A stretch of DNA of 64,000 nt from Chelativorans salis (GCF_025336525.1 NZ_JAOCZP010000001.1:496001-560000), one strand, 5' to 3'; shown: positions 44,970-53,963, counted from the first letter of the stretch. Notes: generated from the letters alone by a model not told the origin. Program-made: numbers and translations.

Positions 44970-46027
44970 TGCGTATCCTGCTCGACAAGTTCTCGAAGTC
45001 CTTCGGCGACGTACGCGTCATCGAGGACATGACGCTGGAGATCAAGGACGGCGAGATGCTGGCGCTGCTCGGGCCATCGGGCTGCGGCAAGTCGACCACG
45101 CTGTTCGCCATCAGCGGCATTCACAAGGTCACCGGCGGGCGCATCCTCTTCGGCGACCGCGATATGACCGGCGTTCCCTCGCAGGAGCGCAACGTCGGCG
45201 TCGTCTTCCAATCCTACGCGCTCTATCCGCACATGACAGTGGCCGACAACATCGCCTTCCCGCTGCGCATCCGCAAACTGCCGGAGGCCGAGGTCAAGCG
45301 GCAGATGGAGGAGATGGCAAACCTCGTGCACATCGAAGCGCTGCTTAACCGCCGCCCGGCAGAGCTTTCCGGCGGCCAGCAGCAGCGCGTGGCGCTCGCC
45401 CGCGCCCTGGTGCGCCGCCCCAATGTGCTGCTCCTCGACGAGCCGCTCGCCAATCTCGATGCTAAATTGCGACTGGAGATGCGCTCGGAGATCCGCCGCA
45501 TCCAGCTCGAAACCGGCATCACCGCCATCCTGGTGACCCACGATCAGGTGGAGGCCATGAGCATGTGCGACCGCATCGCCATCATGAATGCCGGGCAGAT
45601 CATCCAGATCGCCACTCCGCAGGAGATGTACCGCAACCCGCGCACCGCCTTCGTCGCCGGTTTCCTGGGTAGCCCGCCCATCGCCTTCATCGATGCGGTG
45701 GCCAACAACGGCATGCTCACCGTGGAGGACGCCGACATCCGCCTGCCTGTACCGCCGAATGCCGAGACGCCGCCCGACGGCACGCCAGTGATCGTCGGCA
45801 TCCGCCCGGAAAATCTCGGACGCGACGGGGATGCCCCCGTCCGCGGGCGCGTCAGTTTCGTTGAGACGCAGGGGCGCGAGAACCTCTACGACCTCACGCT
45901 TGCGAACGGCCGTGTCCTGCGCTCCATTCAGCGCGTCAGCGACGATGTTTCGCTGAACGACGAGGTGGAGTGGCGCGTGAGAAGCGACCAGCTTTTCCTG
46001 TTCTCACAGAACGGGGAACGGCTTTGA
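44969..46027 (+). CDS. ABC transporter ATP-binding protein (UgpC/MsmX-type)
   Basis: ATPase of the importer. The 352-residue protein has Walker A GPSGCGKST near residue 37, Q loop VFQSY, signature LSGGQQQRVALARAL, Walker B VLLLDEPLANLD and H loop THDQVEAM, then a C-terminal TOBE-type domain with GIRPENLG. This places it in the MalK/UgpC group, which energise sugar importers. It overlaps the permease stop by one base, and its own stop overlaps a TTG start of the phosphodiesterase gene. Confidence 0.95.
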   Translation: MRILLDKFSKSFGDVRVIEDMTLEIKDGEMLALLGPSGCGKSTTLFAISGIHKVTGGRILFGDRDMTGVPSQERNVGVVFQSYALYPHMTVADNIAFPLRIRKLPEAEVKRQMEEMANLVHIEALLNRRPAELSGGQQQRVALARALVRRPNVLLLDEPLANLDAKLRLEMRSEIRRIQLETGITAILVTHDQVEAMSMCDRIAIMNAGQIIQIATPQEMYRNPRTAFVAGFLGSPPIAFIDAVANNGMLTVEDADIRLPVPPNAETPPDGTPVIVGIRPENLGRDGDAPVRGRVSFVETQGRENLYDLTLANGRVLRSIQRVSDDVSLNDEVEWRVRSDQLFLFSQNGERL

Positions 46028-46785
46028 GAGACGCCACCGCCTTCGCACGCCGCTTTCGATGGCCGGCAGGCCTGCGCTTCCCACTCGTCATCGGGCACCG
46101 CGGCGCCAGCGGCCATGTGCGGGAGAACACGCTGGAATCCTTCGTGCGGGCGTCCGAGCTCGGCGCACATATGTGGGAACTCGATGCGCAGGTAACGCGC
46201 GACGGCATCTGCGTCGTCAGTCACGACGACCATCTCGAACGCGTCTTCGGGATCGATGCTCGCATCTCGCAACTGACCGCGGCGGAACTTTCGCGCCTTC
46301 CGGGCATCGAGGTGCCTTCCTTCGCGGAAGTGGCCGCCCTCGCGTGGACATATGGGGCCGGCCTCTATGTGGAGATCAAGGAACCGGCGGCCGCCCCCCT
46401 TGCGTGGCAGCTTCTCAAGGAAAAGGCCCAGCGCTTCGCCGTATTCGGCTCCTTCGACGCCGAGCTTGTGCGGGCGCTGCGGGATGAGGGTTGCGATTTT
46501 CCCCTGTCCGTGCTCGTCCGGCTTGGCGCTGATCCCCTGGAGGAGGCGGAACGCGCCGCCGCGGACATCGTGCATCTGTGCTGGGAACGCGGTGGCGACC
46601 GACCGCAGGACCTGGTGACGCCGGAGCTCTCCGCGGCCATTCTTGAAAGCGGCCGTCAGATCGTCCTGTGGCACGAGGAGCGACCCGACATCATCGTCGA
46701 CATCGTCACGATGCCGGTGCTCGGCATCTGCTCCGACCTGCCGGAGCGCATCGTTGCCGCACTCGACAAGGCCTCCGCCGCATGA
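46024..46785 (+). CDS. Glycerophosphodiester phosphodiesterase, operon copy
   Basis: A 253-residue GDPD-family phosphodiesterase with the intact signature VIGHRGASGHVRENTLESF and the catalytic WELDAQVTRDG and SHDDHLERVFG. The enzyme splits glycerophosphodiesters into glycerol-3-phosphate and an alcohol. No signal peptide, so it acts in the cytoplasm after uptake. I take a TTG start at 46024 overlapping the ATPase stop (TTGA); a start at 45970 would overlap the ATPase by 58 bases. Its stop overlaps the LacI start as ATGA. Being part of the importer operon strongly suggests that the imported solute is its substrate or product. Confidence 0.88.
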   Translation: MRDATAFARRFRWPAGLRFPLVIGHRGASGHVRENTLESFVRASELGAHMWELDAQVTRDGICVVSHDDHLERVFGIDARISQLTAAELSRLPGIEVPSFAEVAALAWTYGAGLYVEIKEPAAAPLAWQLLKEKAQRFAVFGSFDAELVRALRDEGCDFPLSVLVRLGADPLEEAERAAADIVHLCWERGGDRPQDLVTPELSAAILESGRQIVLWHEERPDIIVDIVTMPVLGICSDLPERIVAALDKASAA

Positions 46786-47777
46786 GCAGCTCGGAAAAAC
46801 CCAACCGCAAGGTGACCTCCTTCGACGTGGCGCGGCGTGCCGGCGTGTCGCGGGCGGCAGTCTCGCGCGCCTTCACACCCAATGCCAGCGTCTCGCCGGA
46901 GACCCGAGAAAAGGTGGTGAAGGCGGCCAAGGAGCTCGGCTACCGGGTCAACTATCTGGCTCGCGGGCTGATCAATCAGCGCTCCGACTTCGTGGGCATC
47001 GTCGCCGCCGGCATGGACAACCCCTTCCGCGCCATGCAGATCGAGCAGATCACCAAGAACCTGGTGCGCCGCAATTTCCGCCCCATCCTGCTGCCGGCTG
47101 ATCACGGTGAGAGCGCCGACCACGTGATGGACCAGCTCCTGCACTACAACGTCTCGGGCGTTCTGGTGACTTCCGACGCGCCACCGACCGCGCTTTGCGC
47201 CGAGTTCGCGGCCGCCGGCGTTCCAATCGTGCTCATCAACAAGGCCGACTCCATCCCCGCCGTCGATCGCGTGGTCTCCGACAACGACACCGCCGGCCGG
47301 CTGGCCGCCACCACCCTGATCGAAGGCGGCGCGCAGCATCTGGCGGTCATGAGCGCGGCGGCGATCTCCTACACGGCGCGGCGCCGGCAGCAGGCTTTCC
47401 TCGCCTGTTGCCATTCGCTTGAGGCGGACGTGCGGGTCATCCCGGTCAAGATCAACGACTACGCCAACGGTTTCGCCGCCGCGGCCGCGCTCGACGGGGT
47501 GGACGGCGTCTTCTGCGTCAACGACTACATGGCCTGCGGATTGATCGACGGCCTGCGCCAGCGCGGCATCGCCATCCCCGATGGGGTGCGCATTATCGGC
47601 CACGACGACGTGCCGCAGGCCTCGTGGACGGGCTACGACCTGACGACGCTGAGACAGCCCTGCGACCTGCAGGCCGAGCAGGCGATCGACCTTCTTTTGA
47701 GCCGCATGGACGACCCGGAAACGGCAGAGCGAGTCGAGCTGACACCGATCTCGCTGGTGCGGCGCAGCACCGCGTGA
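46782..47777 (+). CDS. LacI-family transcriptional regulator
   Basis: A 331-residue repressor with the DNA-binding VTSFDVARRAGVSRAAVSRA at residues about 11-30, the hinge, and a sugar-binding-type sensor domain (SDFVGIVAAGMDNPFRAMQI; IIGHDDVPQASW). It lies inside the importer operon, coupled to the GDPD stop by ATGA. The two CACGTG palindromes upstream of the binding protein (41209 and 41254) are the most likely operators. An inducer related to the imported substrate is expected. Confidence 0.92.
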   Translation: MSSSEKPNRKVTSFDVARRAGVSRAAVSRAFTPNASVSPETREKVVKAAKELGYRVNYLARGLINQRSDFVGIVAAGMDNPFRAMQIEQITKNLVRRNFRPILLPADHGESADHVMDQLLHYNVSGVLVTSDAPPTALCAEFAAAGVPIVLINKADSIPAVDRVVSDNDTAGRLAATTLIEGGAQHLAVMSAAAISYTARRRQQAFLACCHSLEADVRVIPVKINDYANGFAAAAALDGVDGVFCVNDYMACGLIDGLRQRGIAIPDGVRIIGHDDVPQASWTGYDLTTLRQPCDLQAEQAIDLLLSRMDDPETAERVELTPISLVRRSTA

Positions 47778-47788
47778 GAGGGGATTAA

Positions 47789-48592
47789 GTGACGTCCGCA
47801 ATCGACCACGGGATTTCCGAGCGCCTGGCGCTTGCCCGCAAACTCGCTGCCGCGGTCGGCGGCGAGATAGAGGCCTTTCATGAGGAGGCGCGGTCAGTCG
47901 TCACCCGAAAAGGCCTCCAGGACTTCGTGACCGCCGCCGACCGCCACGGCGAGGACCTGATCCGCAGCGCGCTCGCGGAAGCATTTCCCGAAGATGGCTT
48001 CGTCGGCGAAGAGACCGGCGGTCAGCCGGCTGAACAGGGCTTTTGGGTGGTTGACCCCATCGACGGCACCACCAACTACATCCGCGGCCTGCGTCACTGG
48101 GGCGTCTCGATCGCCTTCGTTCGCGCCGGCCGCATCGAGATTGGCTGCATCTACGACGCAACCACCGGCCGCGTGTATTCCGCCGCGCGCGGAAAGGGCA
48201 CCTTCTGCGAAGACCGCAGGATAGCCGTTTCCCCACGCCAAGATCCGAACGAAGCGCTCGCCATACTCGGCTGCTCGCGCCGTACCAGCTTTGAGGACTA
48301 CCAGGCTGTCACCAGAAAGCTCCACGATCTCGGCGTTGACTACCGCCGGCTGGGCTCGGCAGCCATCGGCCTCGTCCGGGTGGCGAACGGTGTGGCGGAC
48401 CTTTATTTCGAGGCGCATCTCAACTGCTGGGACATCATGGCCGGTGCGCTGATCGCCAGCGAGGCGGGGGCCATCGTGGTCATGCCGCCGCTCCAAACCA
48501 TGCTGAGGCAAGGCGGTCCCCTCGCCGCCTACGCCCCCAGCCTCAGTTCCACCTTCTCTTTCGTGCATGAGTTGGTGGCCTTGACCAAGTAA
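47789..48592 (+). CDS. Inositol monophosphatase family protein
   Basis: A 267-residue phosphatase of the IMPase/FBPase-like family. It has the metal-site motifs EETGG, VDPIDGTTNYIRGLRHWGVS and CWDIMAGALIASEAGA. It starts at a GTG 11 bases after the LacI stop, so it belongs to the importer operon. True inositol phosphatase activity would fit an imported inositol- or polyol-phosphate, but SuhB-like and CysQ-like members share these motifs. No signal peptide is seen, so it is cytoplasmic. Confidence 0.9.
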   Translation: MTSAIDHGISERLALARKLAAAVGGEIEAFHEEARSVVTRKGLQDFVTAADRHGEDLIRSALAEAFPEDGFVGEETGGQPAEQGFWVVDPIDGTTNYIRGLRHWGVSIAFVRAGRIEIGCIYDATTGRVYSAARGKGTFCEDRRIAVSPRQDPNEALAILGCSRRTSFEDYQAVTRKLHDLGVDYRRLGSAAIGLVRVANGVADLYFEAHLNCWDIMAGALIASEAGAIVVMPPLQTMLRQGGPLAAYAPSLSSTFSFVHELVALTK

Positions 48593-48609
48593 GACGGCCT
48601 GCACCCCTT

Positions 48610-48769
48610 CGCGCCCCCTCTGTCCTGCCGGACATCTCCCCCACGAGGGGGAGATTACGCTGGCCGCTTTGTCGGCATTTCTACTGCAACGCAAGCAATT
48701 GGCGAAACCATCAAATGACAGCCACTCTCCCCTTGTGGGGGAGATGTCCGGTAGGACAGAGGGGGCGCG
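48610..48769. repeat. REP/BIME-like paired palindromic element
   Basis: Two arms of about 45 bases in inverted orientation (48610-48654 and 48725-48769), each reading CGCGCCCCCTCTGTCCT and on through a small CTCCCCC-N4-GGGGGAG-like hairpin, separated by a 70-base spacer. The arms match except for a few bases. It resembles the highly repeated intergenic palindromes I associate with Mesorhizobium-type genomes. It sits between convergent genes and can fold into a strong hairpin, possibly aiding termination. Confidence 0.8.
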
Positions 48770-48803
48770 ACGAGGCGCCAGTTTTCCGTCTGACCGAAGC
48801 TGC

Positions 48804-49709
48804 CTAAAGAGTCCTCCCCAGCCGAGGCATATACGCCCGCTCGGTGGCAATCGCCTCGTCTGTGCTTATCTGATCCGCCCCCAGTTCCAGAAGCCGTGAG
48901 AAACCCCGCCACTCGCCATCGCTAAAACCTTCTTCCGGGTTGGCCAGGTTGAACGTCCAGGCATCCACCCTCGCGCCCTCGTCATGGCAGATGCCGATGA
49001 GGTCGATGCCCTCGGCCGCGACAGGCAAAACGAGTTCCCACCACAGATAGACCAGATGAGGTCGGATCGGCCCGCGCAATTCATCGAGAAGCTGGCCGGC
49101 CAGCGCGTCCTTCCTGCCGGCGCGGTAGAGATCGAGCAACCGGAAGGACGGCTCGAGGCCGCGCTGCATCTCCGGCAGCCTCTCGGCAAGGGCGAGGGTG
49201 AGGTCCGTGCTGTCCCCGCTGATAATGAGGTTCTTCTGGTGCACCTTGAACAGCGCGGCCAGGCCCTCCACGCTCTCCTTTCCCACAGCGGCGAGATCGT
49301 CCTTCATGTCCAACTGCAGGAGCGCATCGGGATGGGCGGCAGCAAGGCGCTCCGCCAGGTCGTCGGCAAGAAGCACGCGCCGCGCTCCCGCCGCGCCGTC
49401 GTCCGCATAGTGTAGCGCCCGGATCTCCTCGCTCGTACGCGCCGCCACCGGACCGGTGCCATTTGTTTCACGGTCGAGTACGTCATCATGCAGCACGGCG
49501 AAGGCGCCATCACGCAGGAGACGCAGATCGACCTCCATGGAGGCGCCCTGCTTCAGCCCGTCGGCCAGCACCGCCTCGCCGAAAAGGGGGTCCCTCGCCT
49601 TGCGCCGCAACCGGTGCCATTTCAGCGGGATGCGCTTGCCGCCGAAGTCAATGGCGAGGCCGGCGCCTTTACTTTCGGCGGAGGCATGGTCGGGGGACAG
49701 GTCGTGCAT
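48804..49709 (-). CDS. Glycerophosphodiester phosphodiesterase-like protein, second copy
   Basis: A 301-residue GDPD-family protein, distinct from the operon copy. The active-site core is retained as HRLRRK (against HRG in the usual enzyme), ASMEVDLRLLRDGAFAVLHD and DVLDRETNGTG. The glycine after the histidine and arginine is replaced by leucine, so activity may differ. No signal peptide. It is convergent with the inositol-phosphatase gene across the palindromic repeat and next to acr3, which suggests it is independent of the importer operon. Function beyond the fold is open. Confidence 0.8.
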   Translation of the reverse strand: MHDLSPDHASAESKGAGLAIDFGGKRIPLKWHRLRRKARDPLFGEAVLADGLKQGASMEVDLRLLRDGAFAVLHDDVLDRETNGTGPVAARTSEEIRALHYADDGAAGARRVLLADDLAERLAAAHPDALLQLDMKDDLAAVGKESVEGLAALFKVHQKNLIISGDSTDLTLALAERLPEMQRGLEPSFRLLDLYRAGRKDALAGQLLDELRGPIRPHLVYLWWELVLPVAAEGIDLIGICHDEGARVDAWTFNLANPEEGFSDGEWRGFSRLLELGADQISTDEAIATERAYMPRLGRTL

Positions 49710-49778
49710 TGGCTGGAATCCGTGACTGCGGGAGCGGTGATGGTGGTCCAGACACCCGGGCCATGCAAGCCCGCATTC

Positions 49779-50855
49779 TCAGGGAAACCAATGTTTTGTA
49801 CGGTTGGCGAAGGCGACGAGGGAAAGCATCACAGGCACCTCCACCAGAACGCCGACGACCGTTGCAAGGGCTGCACCCGAGGTCAGGCCGAACAGGCTGA
49901 TGGCAACGGCGACGGCGAGTTCGAAGAAGTTCGACGTGCCAATGAGCGCACAGGGGGCGGCGACGTTGAAGGGCACCTTCCATGCCTTCGCCGCTCCATA
50001 GGCCAGGAAGAAGATACCGTAAGACTGAACGAGCAACGGCACCGCAATCAGGACGATCAGGAGTGGGTTCTCAACGATCACGTTGCCCTGAAAGCCGAAG
50101 AGAAGCACGACCGTGACCAGCAGGCCGACGATCGAAATGGGCTTCAGCAAACCGGTGAATTCCGAGACTGCCGCCTCCGCTTCCGCCCCGCCGCCGGCGC
50201 GGCCGGCCAGCCAGCGGCGCGTCAGCGCGCCGGCGATCAGCGGAATGACGACGTAGAGCCCGGTCGCCAGAAGCAGCGTCTGCCATGGTACCGCGATGTC
50301 GGTGACGCCGAACAGAAGTGCCACAATGGGTGCGAAGGCGAAGATCATGACGACGTCGTTCACCGACACCTGCACCAGGGTGTAGGTGGCGTCGCCGCGC
50401 GTCAGCTGGCTCCAGACGAACACCATCGCCGTGCAGGGTGCTGCCCCCAGAAGGATGAGGCCGGCTATATATTGCTGCGCGTCGGCCGGCTCGATCCACG
50501 GCGCGAAGACGTACTGGAAGAAGAGCACGCCCAGGGCCGCCATGGTGAAGGGCTTTACCAGCCAGTTCACCGCCAGCGTCAGCACCAGCCCCTTGGGTCG
50601 GTCGCCGATGTGGCGCAGGCTGGCGAAATCGACGTTGACCATCATCGGGAAGACCATCGCCCAGATGAGCACGGCGACGACCAGATTGACGGAGGCATAT
50701 TCGAGGCCCGCCAGGAAGGCGAAGAGGCGCGGCAGCAGATTGCCTAGCGCAATGCCGGCAACGATGCACAGCGCCACCCATACGGACAGATACTTCTCGA
50801 AAAAGCCGATGCGGCCGGCCGATTGCGCTTCACGGCCGAGAACGTGTTCAGTCAT
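49779..50855 (-). CDS. acr3: Arsenite efflux transporter Acr3
   Basis: Exports arsenite across the inner membrane. The 358-residue membrane protein has about ten hydrophobic segments and the ACR3 signature [20 protein letters not shown] with the conserved cysteine, and [18 protein letters not shown] take ATG 50855; a frame extension to 50906 overlaps the arsC end and is unlikely. It is 16 bases after arsC in an arsR-arsC-acr3 operon. Together the three confer arsenate and arsenite detoxification in related bacteria. Confidence 0.94.
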   Translation of the reverse strand: MTEHVLGREAQSAGRIGFFEKYLSVWVALCIVAGIALGNLLPRLFAFLAGLEYASVNLVVAVLIWAMVFPMMVNVDFASLRHIGDRPKGLVLTLAVNWLVKPFTMAALGVLFFQYVFAPWIEPADAQQYIAGLILLGAAPCTAMVFVWSQLTRGDATYTLVQVSVNDVVMIFAFAPIVALLFGVTDIAVPWQTLLLATGLYVVIPLIAGALTRRWLAGRAGGGAEAEAAVSEFTGLLKPISIVGLLVTVVLLFGFQGNVIVENPLLIVLIAVPLLVQSYGIFFLAYGAAKAWKVPFNVAAPCALIGTSNFFELAVAVAISLFGLTSGAALATVVGVLVEVPVMLSLVAFANRTKHWFP

Positions 50856-50871
50856 ATGCGCTTTCTTTCGG

Positions 50872-51381
50872 TCAGCTTGCCTTGTCGAGCTTGCGGCCGA
50901 TGTCATCGAGCCGCTTCTGCAGCGCCAGCCTGTCGAGCGATTTCAGCGGCAGGCTGGTGAAGATCGAGATGCGATTGTTGAGCATGCGATAGGCATCGGC
51001 GAAGGCATAGTGCTTTTCCGCATCAGTGCCCTCGACTGCCGCCGGGTCCGGTACGCCCCAATGGGCGGTCATCGGCTGGCCGGGCCAGACGGGGCAGGCC
51101 TCTGCGGCGGCGTTGTCGCAGACAGTGAAAACAAAGTCCATCCTCGGGGCGTCCGGCTTCGCGAACTCCTCCCAGCTCTTCGAGCGGGCGAAGGAGATGT
51201 CGTGATTCGCCGTCTTCAGGAGCGCTAGCGCAAAGGGATGCACCTCGCCCTTGGGCTGCGAGCCGGCCGAGAAGGCCTTGAAGCGGCCGACGCCAGTGCG
51301 GTTGAGAATCGCCTCGGCGATGATGGAGCGGGCGGAGTTGCCCGTACACAGGAAGAGAACGTTGAAGATATGATCGCTCAT
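50872..51381 (-). CDS. arsC: Arsenate reductase, low-molecular-weight phosphatase type
   Basis: Reduces arsenate to arsenite for export by Acr3. The 169-residue product has the LMW-phosphatase loop [18 protein letters not shown] near the N-terminus with the catalytic Cys, and [19 protein letters not shown] supplying further redox cysteines (thioredoxin-type mechanism). Start ATG 51381 follows GAGGAG. It lies 17 bases after arsR and 16 before acr3. Confidence 0.93.
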   Translation of the reverse strand: MSDHIFNVLFLCTGNSARSIIAEAILNRTGVGRFKAFSAGSQPKGEVHPFALALLKTANHDISFARSKSWEEFAKPDAPRMDFVFTVCDNAAAEACPVWPGQPMTAHWGVPDPAAVEGTDAEKHYAFADAYRMLNNRISIFTSLPLKSLDRLALQKRLDDIGRKLDKAS

Positions 51382-51398
51382 GGGGCACTCCTCTCGAC

Positions 51399-51734
51399 TC
51401 AGCATCGGTCACAGGTCACGGCGTCGATGACCGGGCGGCACAGCTCCGGCGCACCGTTGCAGCAGTCCTCCATCAGGTAGGCGAGGAGGTCGCGGAAGCC
51501 GATCATGTCGGCGACGTAGCGCACGGTGCGGCCGTCGCGCTCGGTCCTGACCAGGCCGGCATGGGCAAGCACCTTCAGATGCGCTGAAGTGGTGTTCTGC
51601 ACCGCGCCCAGGCGCTGGGCGATCTCGCCGGCGGGAATGCCTGTTGCCCCTGCCTTGAGGAGCAGGCGAAATGCCTCCAGCCGGGTGTCCTGACCGAGCG
51701 CGGCGAGTGCGGCAAGCGCTGAAGGCTTATCCAT
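51399..51734 (-). CDS. arsR: ArsR-family metalloregulator
   Basis: A 111-residue winged-helix repressor: ALGQDTRLEAFRLLLKAGAT, then IPAGEIAQRLGAVQNTTSAH as the recognition region. Its C-terminus ends DAVTCDRC and contains DCCNGAPELCRP, so the cysteine-rich metal site lies near the C-terminus and not in the recognition helix as in E. coli ArsR. Start ATG 51734 is preceded by an AT-rich stretch rather than a clear ribosome site. It autoregulates the operon in homologues. Confidence 0.9.
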   Translation of the reverse strand: MDKPSALAALAALGQDTRLEAFRLLLKAGATGIPAGEIAQRLGAVQNTTSAHLKVLAHAGLVRTERDGRTVRYVADMIGFRDLLAYLMEDCCNGAPELCRPVIDAVTCDRC

Positions 51735-52324
51735 ATATCCAAAAATCCAGATTTGTAGAGCTCCCTTTCTAGCACGGCGGCCAGCCCATGTACAAGCCCG
51801 CTGTCGCCGTCCGAAATCCCTGCCCCCGCGGGCATCTGCGGAGGGCCCGGCACCTTTATCAACACCCTTCCCCCGGCACGGCGAAAAAAGTCCCGCCGCG
51901 CAGCTTGTCGCTATTTGTCCATAAGCGGCGGACGGGGGCACAACACGGACAACACAAGACAACAACCGCAAGGGGCAGACACGATGGGCAAGCCGGGACA
52001 GACAGCAACCTTCCACGACGGAAAGCTGCGTGCCCCGGTCTCACTGCGCCGGCCCCTTACACGACTGCGCGTTCGCGCCGGACGCTCCTTTGCAATCACC
52101 TCTTCGCTGCCACAACCGGCCCCGCATATTCGCGGGCACCGCGCCGAACGGCTCGGCTTTCCGGTCGGCGGCAAGCCCATAGCCGGTCCTCCCGCCCCCC
52201 GGACCGGCTTACCCCAAGGCCCTGTCTGCGGCACTTCACCGTGTCGTCAGGCGGGGTCTTGGGACCCCCAATCGAAGGGGATGGTGTTCACGAAAGTAGC
52301 GTCGTTCCCGCGTGTGGAAAAACC
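51735..52324. other. Long gap with no convincing gene
   Basis: Between arsR and the small ORF at 52325 I see no gene I can support. Frames across it are open because of the high GC content (up to about 258 codons) but contain many arginine and proline codons and no recognisable domain or good ribosome site. The left end should hold the arsR promoter; the rest is unexplained. Confidence 0.5.
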
Positions 52325-52564
52325 ATGCCCGCCCGCCCCCTGATCGACAAAGCGATGATCCTCTGCCTCCTGGATGAACTCGCCGAACGGGGGCTCAGCG
52401 AGAAGGACGTGGACAGGGCGCTGGTGCGTGACGGCCCGGTGGATCTCGACCTGCTCGCCGAGTGCAAGCGCGAACATCCGCACTTCAACCCCTCGCACGC
52501 CCGCGGCAACGCATCTGCCGTCGATGCCGAACGGCGGAACTCGCCGCTCTTCTGGTCCCGGTAG
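52325..52564 (+). CDS. Small hypothetical protein
   Basis: A 79-residue frame starting MPARPLIDKAMILCLLDELA and ending SPLFWSR. The first 50 residues predict amphipathic helices (LLDELAERGLSEKDVDRALV), so it may be real. I do not recognise it. The upstream GGAAAA is a weak ribosome site and a longer frame to 51788 exists. Neighbours are convergent: it faces the winged-helix membrane protein 43 bases away. Confidence 0.35.
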   Translation: MPARPLIDKAMILCLLDELAERGLSEKDVDRALVRDGPVDLDLLAECKREHPHFNPSHARGNASAVDAERRNSPLFWSR

Positions 52565-52607
52565 CGACCAGCCGCGCGGGCGTCGCGCCGAGGCTTGAAA
52601 AAGGCGA

Positions 52608-53666
52608 TCAGCCCCCTCCTTCCTCTGCACTCCCAGGCCGTGCCTGCTTCGCCGACTTCCCGCTGCCGCTCTCCCTGTCTGCGGTCAGCCGGTTGAGCGA
52701 GGCCGCCACCTGGCGTGCCAGCGCGTCGGGCGTCGCGCCTTCCCCTTCAGCAGTCAGCATTTCGGCCACCGATGTGGAAAGATATGTCTCGTTGGAGCGG
52801 CCATCGAGAACGTGCCAGTAGATGCGCAGCGCCTCCCCTTCGAGACGCACCGCAGTCAGCAGTTGGTAGAGCGGCACGGAAGAGCCGAAGTTCTTCTGCG
52901 TGTGGGCGAGCACCTCGCTGAACTCCTCTTCCGGGCGCACGCCGACCATGCGGATCGCTTCGTCCTGGTTGAGCGCGATCCACAGCGACTGGGTGAACAG
53001 TTGTGCGAGGGCATCGGCAGTGCCCCCTTGCGCGTGGGCACGGGCGCTGTCGACGACGATGACGGGGCTTTGCGAGCCGGGATGCCCGGGCACGCCGAAG
53101 GAGACATAGGCAAGTGCCGCGCCGCCCGCTGCCAGAGCCATAACCACCCCCACGGCGCCACTCTGCAGGCGGCGCTTCCGGTCGGCGACAAGCAGACGCA
53201 ACTGCGCCATTGTCCGCTGCGGCAGGCTCTCACGCAGGACGAATGTCGGAACGTATGTGCCAAGCGGCAGGCTGATACGCACCGGATCGTTCGCCCCCTC
53301 GGCGGCATAGTAATCGTGCAGGGAGCGGCGCAGGTGGCCGGCGGCTATGCGCACGATGGGGTCGACCGAGGCATCGAAGCTCGAATCGCGACCGAAGACG
53401 TCGACGGCGACGGTAAATGCCTTGATGCGCTCCGAGCGTCCGGCCACCGTCTCGTCCACCACGAATTTCAGAAAGCGCTTGTTGCGGTCGGAAGCGCGGA
53501 AATGCTTGCTCGCCAAAAGCCTGTTCAGGGCGTCGATGCGGTAATCGCCTGTCTCGACCGTGCCTATCTCGGCGGCGGGGCGCGGGTGTTTCTGGGTTTT
53601 TCCGCGGTATCGTCTTGCTTTCTTGAAATTAGATCCGTTCATGCTTGCCAGGATGTCTTGGAGCAT
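52608..53666 (-). CDS. Winged-helix-like, single-span membrane protein of unknown function
   Basis: A 352-residue protein I cannot name. Residues about 45-145 match a recurrent rhizobial N-terminal domain (LLASKHFRASDRNKRFLKFV; VDVFGRDSSFDASVDPIVRI; LPLGTYVPTFVLRE) often found on adenylate-cyclase-like or TPR proteins, probably a DNA- or nucleotide-binding module. A membrane segment follows (GAVGVVMALAAGGAALAY, about 170-187), then an extracytoplasmic domain that resembles the periplasmic part of such receptors. No catalytic domain is seen. The start at 53666 has GGAAAA upstream. A transmembrane regulator is inferred. Confidence 0.7.
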   Translation of the reverse strand: MLQDILASMNGSNFKKARRYRGKTQKHPRPAAEIGTVETGDYRIDALNRLLASKHFRASDRNKRFLKFVVDETVAGRSERIKAFTVAVDVFGRDSSFDASVDPIVRIAAGHLRRSLHDYYAAEGANDPVRISLPLGTYVPTFVLRESLPQRTMAQLRLLVADRKRRLQSGAVGVVMALAAGGAALAYVSFGVPGHPGSQSPVIVVDSARAHAQGGTADALAQLFTQSLWIALNQDEAIRMVGVRPEEEFSEVLAHTQKNFGSSVPLYQLLTAVRLEGEALRIYWHVLDGRSNETYLSTSVAEMLTAEGEGATPDALARQVAASLNRLTADRESGSGKSAKQARPGSAEEGGG

Positions 53667-53747
53667 CTGTTTTCCGTTTCATCGCTCATGCCCGCGCGAT
53701 GGCACGCGGCGCCGGCACGGCATCTTCTCGGCGGCTCTACTCCCGAC

Positions 53748-53963
53748 CTATTGTCGCCGTTCTCTCGATAACGCCTTACGTATCGCCAGCGCGTCCAGCA
53801 CCAGCCGCCGCGCATAGACGAACCGAATGGGGATCGGCGCCCCTTCGGCTTGCAGCTGATGGCAGGATCGCTCGATCACAAAAAGAAGGCACCGCAACTG
53901 ATGGGTGCTGATCGTCTCTTCCGCCGCCAGCCAACGCGACATCCGCCCGGTATTCTCCGTCAT
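53748..53963 (-). CDS. Small hypothetical protein
   Basis: A 71-residue frame from ATG 53963 reading MTENTGRMSRWLAAEETIST, then HQLRCLLFVIERSCHQLQAE, ending ALSRERRQ. The helical composition is protein-like and the stop precedes the membrane protein gene by 82 bases on the same strand. No family recognised and no strong ribosome site (GGTATCCCG), so it may be spurious. Confidence 0.35.
   Translation of the reverse strand: MTENTGRMSRWLAAEETISTHQLRCLLFVIERSCHQLQAEGAPIPIRFVYARRLVLDALAIRKALSRERRQ

Noticed and set aside
51788..52324. Upstream extension of the small ORF to a 258-codon frame
   Set aside because: The extension is arginine- and proline-rich without domain features or ribosome site; only the last 79 codons look protein-like.
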